A stretch of DNA of 64,000 nt, taken from NCBI GenBank assembly GCA_029204225.1, contig CM055103.1, positions 41,521,368 to 41,585,367 on the forward strand, read 5' to 3'. The position numbers and the translations under genes were made by a program. Numbering within the stretch: position 1 is the first letter of the stretch; each line of letters starts with the position of its first letter. Shown here piece by piece: positions 1-10,800 of this stretch. The stretch is from Diphasiastrum complanatum (taxonomy: Eukaryota > Streptophyta > Lycopodiopsida > Lycopodiales > Lycopodiaceae). The notes beneath the pieces are model-generated. The model saw nothing but the letters and a program-made list of their open reading frames with translations. It was not told the origin of the DNA and did no database searches.

Positions 1-482
1 CACTTCAATTCAAATAAATCAAGGGTGGATGTACAGTCTGAGAGCTCAGCGCAGGTTTCTGATACTGTATTGGCCAATTCTGTCCAAACAAAAATAATCT
101 ATCTTCTCACTATGGGAGCTTGGAATACATAGAAAATGTGACTTCCTTTGTGAAGCTAGGTGGATTTCCAGCATGTAGTAAGGAAGTTAACTTGGCTCTC
201 TTTCCCTAATTTGCAACCCTAGCCTAATTCCTAGAGTCATGCCTAGTAGGTGACTGGTTAGTCAAATTTTCACCTTAAACTTAGGTGTAGGTCCTATAAT
301 CTAGGAATCTCTACCAAAATGACATGACCAACCCTATAGACTTGACCTAACCTAATCTAGGATGGGTTTCCCATGTGGCATCATGGCCTCACATGTGTGG
401 GACCCACTTGTGTACCCAATTTACACTATTCTACATGGTTTTTGATCAAGCTAGATTTGCCAATTTTTGACAATTCTTCACA
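1..482 (-). repeat. Old diverged LTR piece of the family-1 Copia element
   Basis: From about position 100 to 482 the sequence follows the two 701-bp LTRs found at 2515-3215 and 6302-7002, with many substitutions, and it ends at the same terminal TTCTTCACA. The other end is cut by the window edge or by divergence. The orientation matches the nearby complete element, which reads on the minus strand. It may be a solo LTR or the end of another copy; the window does not show which. Confidence 0.75.
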
Positions 483-2188
483 TTAAGTACATTACAGGCA
501 CCTTAGGTCCTTTAGTCATTTTGACACAGTAGAGTACACTATGGTGTGCTAAATGACTAGTACAAAAGTATAATGTGATTAATACTAAGTGCATGTTCTA
601 ATCTAGCATGTATGGTTGAAAACTAATGTAAATAATCTACATGACCGTTAAGGTGGCACAATGATGATGTCTCACATGACTTAGACATCACCATATAGGG
701 ATGTTTGGATCATACTTTCAAAACATTTCTAGTCATCTACACTATCTGGTTGGAAATGAATCATGCAAATTTTTATGATGTGGAATATTCTCTTACATAT
801 GTGATTCATCATAGTTATGTATTAGTATTATAAAATTTTTGAACTAACAAGTGTAGTATTAGAAAAGACTTGATTTTAGATGCATAAAAATCAATATCAC
901 GGTTCACATGGTTACTGGTGGTGCAACGAATATTTATGGTGTATGCATATTGGAATATTTTTAGTTTGACTAAAGCATATCTTAAAGACATTAAGTGCTC
1001 CTCGTAGTGATTATCTTAGGTGGAGGTTTGAAGTGTTGTTCCCTTTGTACTAGTACATTGGTGAAAATCAATTATTTGGCCAAGTACCATGGCAAAAAAT
1101 AAAATTCTGGTCAAATTAAGCATAGGAAATGGTCCTTCCAAGAAACATCTATTGGTGATTTAGGTCATTTTCAAAGTCTGACTCACTAGATAATGTTCTT
1201 AATATCACTTATAAACCTTACCCAAGCACTTGATATTAACATTGGAGTGACGTTGGGATGCTCACTATCCTCTACCTTGTTTGGACTTTACACTGAAGAT
1301 GATTGTGCATGATTGTGAGGGATGCTCTTTACATAACCTGCTGATTTCTATGCTGCTTGTGCCGATACGTGATGCTCATGTCATTGTCCAAGGGGGTCTA
1401 TACAGTTGGATGTTTTATGTATTTTTTTTTTTCATGTTGGGGATTGATGGTGAACATTGCAAAGATCAAAGTTATGGTTTTCAATACCTGATGAGCATTC
1501 ATGCAGAGGCAGGAGCTTTTATGGGATGGCCATCGTTTGGAGGTAGTCAACTATTTTTGAACACCTTGTCAAGCTTTTTGAGGAGTTCATTACATTCGCT
1601 TTTCTTTCACACAATTAGCATCAATGTAGAACCCCATATATTTGACAGCTTTCAGCAAGTCATGGGCTGTTCCCTACTTGACTTTGGACCCATGGATATC
1701 ATATGACAACATCTAGTCAATCAGCAGATGCAAGACAGGAGATGCCCACATGTTAACATTCTTGTTATCCTAAAGCTAAAATCCACTAATAGCATTTTCT
1801 GGATGTCTCGAAGTTTCTTGTGATAGACTCAGTTATTTCCATGAAGTTTTGCTACCATACATGTTGTCTCCATGTTTTATACATTCGTGTTTGGTAGTAG
1901 AGGTTTGAAAAGGCCAATAATTAACAACTTGAACTTTTTAAAAGGCTCTCATCAGACGTGGGACAAGTTCTTTTTTTTTGGAAGAAAATGAAAAGTCTAG
2001 ATTAGTATTCAAAGAGCCGCTTATACAATGGACTTTTCTGATCACCAATCACCAATTGCCACATTAGAAAATAGACATTCTTTTACCCATTGTCACAAGG
2101 AGTATTGAGCACATCATTCTTTGCTGTGGTCATGAAGGTTGTGGTGAAAGAAGCAAATTATTGATACAAATTGCTCTTCATGTAGTTA

Positions 2189-2281
<93 letters not shown>

Positions 2282-2509
2282 TCTTGTTGGTACCCATAGG
2301 TATAAAGTGATAAGTACATCTCAAGTGCGTCATAATCTTCGGAGCATAAAAAAAAAGGTCTCCATAAATAACAATAATAAGGAAAATATAGCTAACCTAT
2401 TATGAAGTAAATCATCGTCAATCAATACAAAGTTCTCTCAAAGAGAGCACTACTTACATGTAATAAGCAGATAAAAGAAAACCTCATGTGTCTATCACCC
2501 TCCTGTAAA
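483..2509. other. No recognisable gene, about 2 kb
   Basis: AT-rich, non-repetitive sequence apart from the microsatellite at 2189-2276. The longest open frame is about 140 codons at 1281-1706 on the plus strand. It has a hydrophobic, low-information composition and no motif I recognise, so I treat it as chance. Confidence 0.5.
2189..2276. repeat. Compound (TG)n(GA)n microsatellite
   Basis: A run of TG dinucleotides passes directly into a long uninterrupted AG run. A very similar compound TG-to-GA array lies at 35006-35128. Confidence 0.95.
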
Positions 2510-2514
2510 AGTAG

Positions 2515-3215
2515 TGTGAAAGTACTGTACTTTAGGACCATAAATGGATCTACAAAAGATCCACAAGAGTGATTGGATGCTTGTTCAACAATCTATCAAA
2601 AAACTAGATACAAAAAAGTTGATCTAGATTGGCAATTTGACAAACAACAAGCATTAACAATTAAAAGCATTGATAAACATTGAAATCCGAGCCCACACGT
2701 GTGTACTACAGGCTGTAGTACGGCCTTCAACCTGAGAAACAAGTAGAAATTGATTTGGTTTCATTTGAATCACAAAAACTCAATGTACATAGTGAACTAG
2801 CTTGAGATTGCCAATGAGCTCCAAAAATTTTCTATCTTCTCACTATGGAGAGAGGGAATACATAGCAAATTCGACTTCCTTCTTGAAGTTAGGTGGATTT
2901 CCAGCATGTAATAAGGAAGTTAACTCACTCTCCTTGACCTAAAATGAAACCCTAGTCTATTTCCTAGAGTTATGCTTGGTAGGTAGCTAGTTGGTCAAAT
3001 TTTCACCTTAAACTTAGGTGTAGGTCCTATAAAGTAGGGATGACCACCAAATAGACATGACCAACTCTCTTGACTTGACCTAACCTACATTAGGATGGGT
3101 TTCCCATGTGGCATCATGGCCTCACATGTGTGGGAACCACTTGTGTACACAATCTACACTATTCTACATGGTTTTTGATCAAGCTAGATTTGCCAATTTT
3201 TGGCAATTCTTCACA
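2515..3215 (-). repeat. 3' LTR of the family-1 Copia element
   Basis: 701 bp with the same length and ends as the partner at 6302-7002. The purine-rich stretch GAGGAGGAG (minus strand, about 3216-3226) directly precedes the LTR in reading direction, as expected of a polypurine tract. Confidence 0.93.
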
Positions 3216-3424
3216 CTCCTCCTCAAATTTAGCTTGATCTATTTATAACTCTCTTGATAGATCAATGAAAGCTTTTAGAAGTGTCTAAAAAATCCAGCTA
3301 CAAAGAAGAACTTTTGAGACTCCAATAGAGAGTGATGTCCATGAAGGATCTTTCACCACCTCTTAGAGGATCCCTTACAAGATGTTCCATAAATGTGTCT
3401 ATAGACATGTAGCACACTTCAAAA

Positions 3425-3970
3425 CTAAACATCATGCCAAGCCATGGATTGCAAGGCATTTTGTGCACTTGAAGATACATCAATTAAAATATTAAGTGCA
3501 TAAATAATGTTGCCAAAGACAACTTGTCTTGCTTGATCCATATGATTGAGCCTAGATGGCTCCATCTTGATATTCAAGGTTTTTCTTGGAGTCCTCGGGT
3601 CTTGAGCTTGCTCCTCCACTTGACTTGACTCCAAACCATCAATGAATTGAATAAGGTGTTGATCCAAAGGTGCTTCTTCAAGTTTACAAATCTTCCACTC
3701 TTGAAAGATCACATTTCCACCATTGACAAATTCTTTGGCTGAAAACAAGTAGATTCTACAATCTCTACTTGAAGAGCAAAACACTACCATTATTCCTATC
3801 ATTGAAATAGGATAATCTTTGGTCCTTACATTGGAATGATCATGCTCAAAGCATGTGGACCCAAAGATTTCCAATACAAATGATGTTTCATCTTTTATGA
3901 CACTATTCAAACTATTACAAAAATAGTTATCCAATGAAATTGCTTTATCAACAACAAATGTAGATTTCAA
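3425..3970 (-). pseudogene. Copia integrase C-terminal relic
   Basis: An open frame of 181 codons that starts right after, and in a different frame from, the gag/protease frame. Residues EIFGSTCFEH followed further on by GGNVIFQE resemble the conserved block after the integrase core of Copia polyproteins (usual pattern: IFGC.CFVH ... GYS...GY......SRDVIF.E). The middle of that block is degraded and no integrase DDE core or RT precedes or follows it. Remnant of pol after an internal deletion and a frameshift. Confidence 0.6.
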
Positions 3971-3976
3971 AGCATC

Positions 3977-5581
3977 TCATTTCATTGTTTTGTCATACAA
4001 AGTAATAAACACCATGAATCTTAAAGGTAAGAAACAAGTCACCTCATGTCTACCAATACTTTCCAAAAAGTATTCAAAGATAGTAGACTTTCCAATGCTC
4101 ACCACCCTTGCAAGATGCACACTTGAATGGACAATTTGCATGCAATTTGATGACTCGGATATTGTCATTGAGGACTCCCTTGGAACTCTCATGCTTTGAG
4201 GCTGATCCTCAAGATCTTCCTCCTTTTGATGCTCCTCCTCAATGCAAGCAAGATCACACTTTGCCAAGATCTCCTCTTGAGTGATCTCCTCCTTTGCCAA
4301 GCTCATTCTTTTAAAAGCAACACTAGCTTCCAACTTAAACAATCTTCCATGTTTAAATCCCTTTGCAATGCAAACATCATTCTTCAAGATGAAGCAAACA
4401 CCATGCTTAAAGTGGACATCCAAACCACTTTCTAAGAGTAGACCAACACTAAGCATATTCTTGGTGATTGATGGTACATAAAGGACATTTTCTAGATCCA
4501 TGCATTTCGAGGATTCTAGACTTAAAGAGATGGTGCCAATACCATCTATCCTACACTCTTCATCATTTGCAGTAAAGACAAACTTTTTAGCATCATTGAA
4601 TGAGTGTAAGGTTGAGAAAAAGTCCTTTTCACAAGACATGTGGGAGCTAGCCCCACTGTCAATCCACCAATTGTCTCTTGAATTGCTATTGCTTGTTAGT
4701 GAGGATGTAGATGCCATCAAGAATACATCTACTTCATCCTCCTCCTCCTCCTTTGCAAGGTTTCCTTGTTTGTCCTCCTCCACTTGTGCTCTTAGCCTCT
4801 TGTAGCATTTAGATGCATAATGCCCCTTCTTTCCACAAAAGAAGCATTTTTGCTTTGACTTGTCCTTTGAGCTTGATGCATCATCCTCTTCTTTGGCCTC
4901 CTTTGGATGCTTCTTCTTTCCATTGGTCTTCTTTTTGCCCTTGAATGAGAAATTGGCTTTCTCATCACCATCCTGCAAAGACAAGGAACTCATCCTAGAT
5001 TTTGCATGGAGCATCCTACACTCTTCAACTACTAATACACTGTGAAGTTTTTCTATAGTTGGCAAAGTGTCTTGGATGGCAAAACTTTGGACCAAATTTG
5101 CAAAGTCATCTCCTAGACCATTAAGGACAATTTGTACAAGCTCTCCATCATGAAACTTCTCTCCAATGGAAGCCAACTCCCTATTTAGAGACTTGATTCT
5201 GAGTACATAATCCTGTGCACTCTCCTCACTTCTCCTCATGCTTTGCAAAATTTGATTTCTAAGCATAAGAACTCTAGAAGTGTTGCTAGACTCATAGATT
5301 GATTTTAAAGACTCCCAAGCCTCTTTAGCATTAGTACAAGCTGATACTTCTCTCAACAAATCATTGCTCACATTCATCTTCACACAATGAAGTGCAAGCC
5401 TAGATCTCTTCTTGTATCTAGCTAACTCCTGTGCACCTGGAGGTTCATCTTCATCTTCAATCAAGAACTCATAAAGGTCTTGGAGCACTAAGAGTGACTC
5501 CATTCTAACCTTCCAAATAGCATAATTTGTAGAATTCAACCTCTCACTAGCTTCTAGAAGGTATGCTCCTGCAGATCCCAT
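3977..5581 (-). CDS. Copia gag-protease polyprotein (534 aa), truncated
   Basis: Structural (capsid) protein and start of the protease of a Copia retrotransposon. I chose the ATG at 5581 (MGSAGAYLLEAS...), the first methionine in frame. The N-terminus carries the LNSTNYAIWK motif of the DUF4219/UBN2 gag family. A UBN2 helical region follows (around AWESLKSIYESS to VLNGLGDDF). A lysine-rich linker leads to a CCHC zinc knuckle with C-X2-C-X4-H-X4-C spacing (CFFCGKKGHYASKC, about residues 246-259). The aspartic protease active site is WWIDSGASSHM (about residue 308). The frame then runs into a gag-pre-integrase-like segment (KHGRLFKLEA) and stops where the integrase core should start. It is undisturbed for more than 530 codons, consistent with a young insertion. 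Confidence 0.88.
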   Translation of the reverse strand: MGSAGAYLLEASERLNSTNYAIWKVRMESLLVLQDLYEFLIEDEDEPPGAQELARYKKRSRLALHCVKMNVSNDLLREVSACTNAKEAWESLKSIYESSNTSRVLMLRNQILQSMRRSEESAQDYVLRIKSLNRELASIGEKFHDGELVQIVLNGLGDDFANLVQSFAIQDTLPTIEKLHSVLVVEECRMLHAKSRMSSLSLQDGDEKANFSFKGKKKTNGKKKHPKEAKEEDDASSSKDKSKQKCFFCGKKGHYASKCYKRLRAQVEEDKQGNLAKEEEEDEVDVFLMASTSSLTSNSNSRDNWWIDSGASSHMSCEKDFFSTLHSFNDAKKFVFTANDEECRIDGIGTISLSLESSKCMDLENVLYVPSITKNMLSVGLLLESGLDVHFKHGVCFILKNDVCIAKGFKHGRLFKLEASVAFKRMSLAKEEITQEEILAKCDLACIEEEHQKEEDLEDQPQSMRVPRESSMTISESSNCMQIVHSSVHLARVVSIGKSTIFEYFLESIGRHEVTCFLPLRFMVFITLYDKTMK

Positions 5582-5656
5582 TTTACTAGTGACTTCTACA
5601 AACAAGAAATAGATTTAATTGACTTGAAACTCACAAAGGTCTCACACTTGCAGTGT

Positions 5657-5826
5657 TTCACTCAAATTTGATTTCTAATCCAACAAATGGACTTATAATC
5701 ACAGTTCTATCACTCCCTCACAAAGCTGGAATGTTTCTCTTGTAGTTTTTCACTCAAATTAGATTTCTAATCCAACAAATGGACTTATAATCTCAGTTCT
5801 AGCACTCCCTCACAAAGTTGGAATGA
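5657..5826. repeat. Tandem duplication of about 98 bp in the element leader
   Basis: Two near-identical copies of a block containing CACTCAAATT, then ATTTCTAATCCAACAAATGG, and ending CTCCCTCACAAAG. They lie between the gag start codon and the 5' LTR of the family-1 element, so they are part of its untranslated leader. Confidence 0.8.
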
Positions 5827-6282
5827 AGATAAGATGATGTGAAATCTACTTACAATCAAATCTTGCCAATTTTGGCTATTTTTGGACAAAAAAATGACTT
5901 AATCTCTTTCTTCCTTCTTGTACTTTCAAGACCTGTTTTTAACCTTAATAGGACTTGAACTCAGCCTAGATTAATTAGATTCCATGAAAGAAATTCAAAT
6001 CTAATCAATGGCAAATGATCTTGGTAGATTATCCTAGGATCTCCACCAAAAATTACACCAATAGCTCACAAATTGAATTTTTTTGGATCAAATGAATACC
6101 ATGCATTAAATGCAGGTTCAGAGGTGCCCACACATGTGGACAGTACGGATTTGGACCCCTACCAAGTTTGGGATCAAATCTCCTCACCAAAATCAAGATT
6201 CTAGCTTGCCCTCTCAATACTAGTTTTTAGCACCAAAACTTGCTAAAAATGGATTTGCATTAGATCAATGGCTTATGCTCTT

Positions 6283-6301
6283 GTACTTGGCTCTGATACC
6301 A
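6283..6301 (-). promoter_or_regulatory. Primer-binding site (tRNA-iMet type) of the family-1 element
   Basis: Read on the minus strand, the bases next to the LTR are TGGTATCAGAGCCAAGTAC. TGGTATCAGAGC is the usual complement of the 3' end of initiator tRNA-Met that primes plant Copia elements. Its position fixes the element's orientation. Confidence 0.9.
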
Positions 6302-7002
6302 TGTGAAAGTACTATACTTTAGGACCATAAATGAATCTACAAAAGATCCACAAGAGTGATTGGATGCTTGCTCAACAATCTATCAAAAAACTAGACACAA
6401 AAAAGTTGATCTAGATTGGAAATTGGACAAACAACAAGTATTAACAATCAAAAGCATTGATAAACATTGAAATCCGAGCCCACATGTGTGTACTACAGGC
6501 TGTAGTACGGCCTTCAACCTGAGAAACAAGTAGAAATTGATTCGGTTTCATTTGGATCACAAAAACTCAATGTACATAGTGAACTAGCTTGAGATTGCCA
6601 ATGAGCTCCAAAAATTTTCTATCTTCTCACTATGGAGAGAGGGAATACATAGCAAATTCGACTTCCTTCTTGAAGTTAGGTGGATTTCCAGCATGTAATA
6701 AGGAAGTTAACTCACTCTCCTTGACCTAAAATGAAACCCTAGTCTATTTCCTAGAGTTATGCTTGGTAGGTAGCTAGTTGGTCAAATTTTCAACTTAAAC
6801 TTAGGTGTAGGTCCTATAAAGTAGGGATGACCACCAAATAGACATGACCAACTCTCTTGACTTGACCTAACCTACATTAGGATGGGTTTCCCATGTGGTA
6901 TCATGGCTTCACATGTGTGGGACCCACTTGTGTACACAATCTACACTATTCTACATGGTTTTTGATCAAGCTAGATTTGCCAATTTTTGGCAATTCTTCA
7001 CA
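6302..7002 (-). repeat. 5' LTR of the family-1 Copia element
   Basis: 701 bp, TGTGAA to TTCACA, matching 2515-3215 nearly throughout. It is followed by the target duplication AGTAG. In reading direction (minus strand) it should contain the promoter of the element; I did not identify a clear TATA box. Confidence 0.93.
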
Positions 7003-7865
7003 AGTAGAAGTATTGCCTTTGGATAAGTCTTGTCCAAGAATCAGCATCTCTCGTATCATCAAGGCTACACAACATGGGTCCTCAGATGTGATCCAAGAGT
7101 GGAGTCTCGTGGGTGTATCACGATAAAAATAGTCGTATCTCCCCCGGATCTCGTAGTATATTGGACATCTGAAGATGAAATGGTCCTCATCCTCAATCTC
7201 TCGAAGCATGAAGAACATTGCATGTGATAATCCTACATCTAAATATCTCGGGCGATCAGGACAGCCTACACAATCAACCTCCAAAATGGGGGATCTATAA
7301 TAAAGGGGCTTCACCCTACGTTGTCCTTCCCAGACTCTATGCACGTAGGAGCTATATATAAATTAGTGAATATAGTGGGTGTTCCCTCCGAAAGCAATGA
7401 TACAGAGACACCTAGAGAGTCGAGTAGATGCACTACCTGGGAGGACCATGAGAGATGAAAACCCTGACTATGCAGTAGCTGAGAGGACATGATAGCCATC
7501 TGGACTCACTACTCTCCATCTGTACGAGTCTCTGAAGAAAAATGATGAGCCAAAACACCGCCTCAAACTACAGTGGGGGAATTGCAAACCCTACCAATAT
7601 GACCTGATGCGGCACCAGGGGTTTCACTCAGATCATCCATGAAAGCATAGTGATTTGTAAACAAGCCATACCAGCTCACTCTGAGGGAGTGAGGCCCGTA
7701 CACCAAATCTCAGCTGCATGCATGGCTGTCAAGGTGACCATTGTATCATAAAGGTGACACTTACTCTGAGCATCACGTATCTACCATCTGAAACAAGACC
7801 TATCCAAGTGAACAAAAGATGAATGTCCCTTCCCTATCCCAGCAAGGGCTGCCTGTCTCATACTA
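7003..7865 (-). pseudogene. LINE (non-LTR) reverse transcriptase C-terminal relic
   Basis: Across several minus-strand frames there are peptides like the region after a non-LTR reverse transcriptase: YDTMVTLTAMHAAEIW (about 7750), then a region with VKPLVPHQVI, then a terminal zinc-finger-like part EDEDHFIFRCPIYYEIRGRY (7215-7150). The last part fits the CCHC end of LINE ORF2 proteins, where a cysteine-histidine cluster precedes 'IR'. Stops and frameshifts break it, so it is dead. The family-1 Copia element lies directly at its 3' side. Recognition is by pattern only. Confidence 0.6.
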
Positions 7866-10800
7866 AAACTTGGACCAATAAAGAGGACACCAAGATATGT
7901 GTATAAACATTTTGCAAAACAAGAAGTTAAGAAGGTGCAATCTTCAATCATTAGATTCGATTCTTGTGAAATTCAAGAAGCTCTCAAAAACCTAGTGAAG
8001 GAGAAGGTAAGCTATTGTTGACTGGGAAGTGCGGCTGGTGGATAGTTTGTTGTTAGGTTTTGATAAAAGTGTGGTTACTATATTGAGATAATAGAATCAA
8101 GCATAACTATGGAGGAAAACTGTGAAGTTGTACAACTTTCAGCTATTAGATGAAATAAGCATCTCTTTGTACACCTGAGTTGCATTTGGCAAACCTTTAA
8201 TAAACAATAGACTACAGAAGACCTTGTGACAAGGCATACTAAGCATTTTGAAGGGATTGTTACTGTTAGGAACTTATGCTTTTGTGTAGAGCAGTTTATG
8301 AATGAGCGGGCCAATAGATGATGTTATGGAAAAGTAACCACTGAGAAAAGTGTTAAAAGATTGGAGTATGTTTATACAGTTGCTAGGTAAGAGCATTTGG
8401 CTCAAAGACTTTTTGATAGCAGAAGCTTTTTCTCAATGCAATAATGTTAGTGCTCTATGTTTTCTCTCCTTGAAGGTGTTGGGTGTATCTTGGGTGAAAA
8501 TTACGTGAAGCAATTACCTCTACCATAACAAAGCTATCTGGCTAAGGGGCCTTAGAATTTTGCACTGGCTTAATAGTTTTCCTTATAGATTTGCCTTAGC
8601 TTCAGCCTATTAGACATCCTCCGGCCTAGGCAGATCTTGATTTATGTATGCAAAGAATGAATGCAATACTCTCTTCATAGTCTATGCCCATAATTATTCA
8701 TTCAAGGCCAGATTTTGAGACTTTCTCTTTTCAGGAAAACTAAAGGGGTTATAGCTAACTAAGTCAATGTGTTTTTGAATGTTCTTAGAAAAATTAGTGT
8801 TATTTGCAATTTTTTTAGTCCATGACTATATAGGACAACTCTTTCTGCAACTATAAAAAGAAAATTTTTGTTTCTTTTTTAGCATTTCGTACTAGGTTTC
8901 CTCTTAGATAGTTTCAGCAGGTTTTTCTAGAATGTTAATTGTAGTATATTGCAAGCAAGCATCGTGAGTCATAATAGCACTGTGATCAATGGAGGTTTTC
9001 AATGTTGGCCTTGTTTTAAAATGGGTAAGATCAAATCCTCAAGTGGTCTGCTGAGTTTATGACGATAGTCAACGATACAGCTTGGATATTTTTCTTGAGC
9101 TTAAAGAAGATGTTGATACATCATGCTTGCTCCTGGGATCTGTGTCCGTGTGAACAAGCATAAACTAGGCCAATTTGGACATTTTTTTGTGCATGTGACC
9201 TACTACTCTTGGGCACTAACAAAAATGAGTAGGAATGTTGTAGCATTTGGTCCATTGTATGCATGATGGAGTTGGTCTTAAACTTTGTGGGGGGACTCCA
9301 TAGGGTTGAAGATTGCACCCTCTTTTGTTACGTCGGCTACTATCTTAGACATAACATTGAGATATGCAAATGTTTTATATCGGACAATCTAAAGAATGAT
9401 CTCATACTAGATACATACTATTGGGTGAGGCCTAGTGTGCGTTGCTAATTCTTTTGGAATGACGTTATAGTGAACTTCTCTAGGACTTCCATTGCAAACA
9501 TGGAGATGTAGGTTGTCTTTAAGAAATTAGAGCACCGGGTGGGTTAGGCAATGGGGCCATGAAGTAGATAGGGAGATTGTGAGAGCTAAAACTTGAACTT
9601 ACGATGTCTTGCACTTGCAACATATGTGGTAAATCATGAATTCAAAAGTCGGTTGGTGCTTAGACATGATGTATCACACATAATATGTTTTCAGATTCCT
9701 TAGCACATGTTGATGACAATGCTATTAGGGAAAACTCAATGCTAGTCCCAACAACAAGCTTAATCCAACAATAGCAAAGAGCTGGATAAAATGGATAATA
9801 TACACGTGACCCCAGTTAGAAAATGTACTTCCTAGAATTTGCACAATAATAAATTAGCATGCCATCGTGAATACTTATGCTTGTAGCTTGGGTGAAAGAT
9901 GAGACTAATGATGGAAGTTGACCTATAGGACACGATTTTTCAAGAATAGCATGTCATGATTGAGCATCCCGATTCGTCAAAAGAGAGCCAAACATAAGGC
10001 CTTGACAAAATTACTAAACTCTATTAAATGTACTTTGTTTTATGAATCATTAGAATAAATAACTTTGTCTCATGTTATTGCATTACCACTATATTTTGCA
10101 ATTTTGAGGTTTAGATTACTTGCAAAAGATAAACATGTTGCTTCGTCAAAATCTCAAATGCTATATGAATCAAGGTCTAGCTAAAAGCATTGCACAAATA
10201 TATATATATGTCCATCATAGATTTGTTGTATTGAAACTCAAATGTTGTTGGCATTGTTGAGGTTGAAATAAAATTTACAATCTACAAGCTATTTTTCTAT
10301 GCTTGCTAAGTAGACATGGCATCAATCTCTAATTCATATATAAATCTCTCAATGCTTTCATGCAATCACTATTGGTCTTTTATGTGCACTTGCTCCTTTT
10401 ACATTTTTTGAGTACCTCCTTGGAATTTTCAATGATCTCTTCTAGTAGCTCATAAGTGGCATACAGTTGTCTCACAATCTCATCTTGTTTATTTTTTGAT
10501 TATTTGGAAACTTGATTGAATATTCTAAGAAGGCATTCAAGCCTTGAATTGTGAACTCCTCGTAACACTGTGATTAGATTTTTGTGAAAAAATGTTGTGG
10601 GTAAATGATTCGTTTTTTCTCCCAATGAATATTGTACGTTTCGGTAAACGATCGTGAAAAATCCAAATATAGCCATAAATTCTACGTAATGTGAAAACTT
10701 TCTAAGATGATTCATTCGACGTTTAGAAATACAAACAAAAATCTTATCACTCGATGGTTATTTGGTGGTCATCTACTAGGTATAAGACTATCAATAGAGT

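Larger units (their letters stand above)
2515..7002 (-). mobile_element. Complete but internally deleted Copia-type LTR retrotransposon (family 1)
   Basis: Two 701-bp direct repeats (2515-3215 and 6302-7002) with TGTGAA...TTCACA ends bracket about 3.1 kb. Five bases, AGTAG, lie immediately outside both ends (2510-2514 and 7003-7007), a perfect target-site duplication. The element reads on the minus strand: primer-binding site next to the 5' LTR at 6283-6301, a gag/protease frame (5581-3977), an integrase C-terminal relic (3970-3425), and a purine-rich tract just inside the 3' LTR. The integrase core, reverse transcriptase and RNase H are missing, so it could only move with help. The LTRs differ at roughly 2 to 3 percent of positions by eye, which indicates a fairly recent insertion. 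Confidence 0.93.

Noticed and set aside
1281-1706. 141-codon plus-strand open frame
   Set aside because: Hydrophobic runs from T-rich DNA, no motif or splice context, and no similarity I recognise. Likely chance.
8078-8400. PPR-like peptide fragments on the plus strand (NALIDEY-like and similar phrases)
   Set aside because: They appear only after ignoring many stops and shifts; too weak to support a PPR relic.
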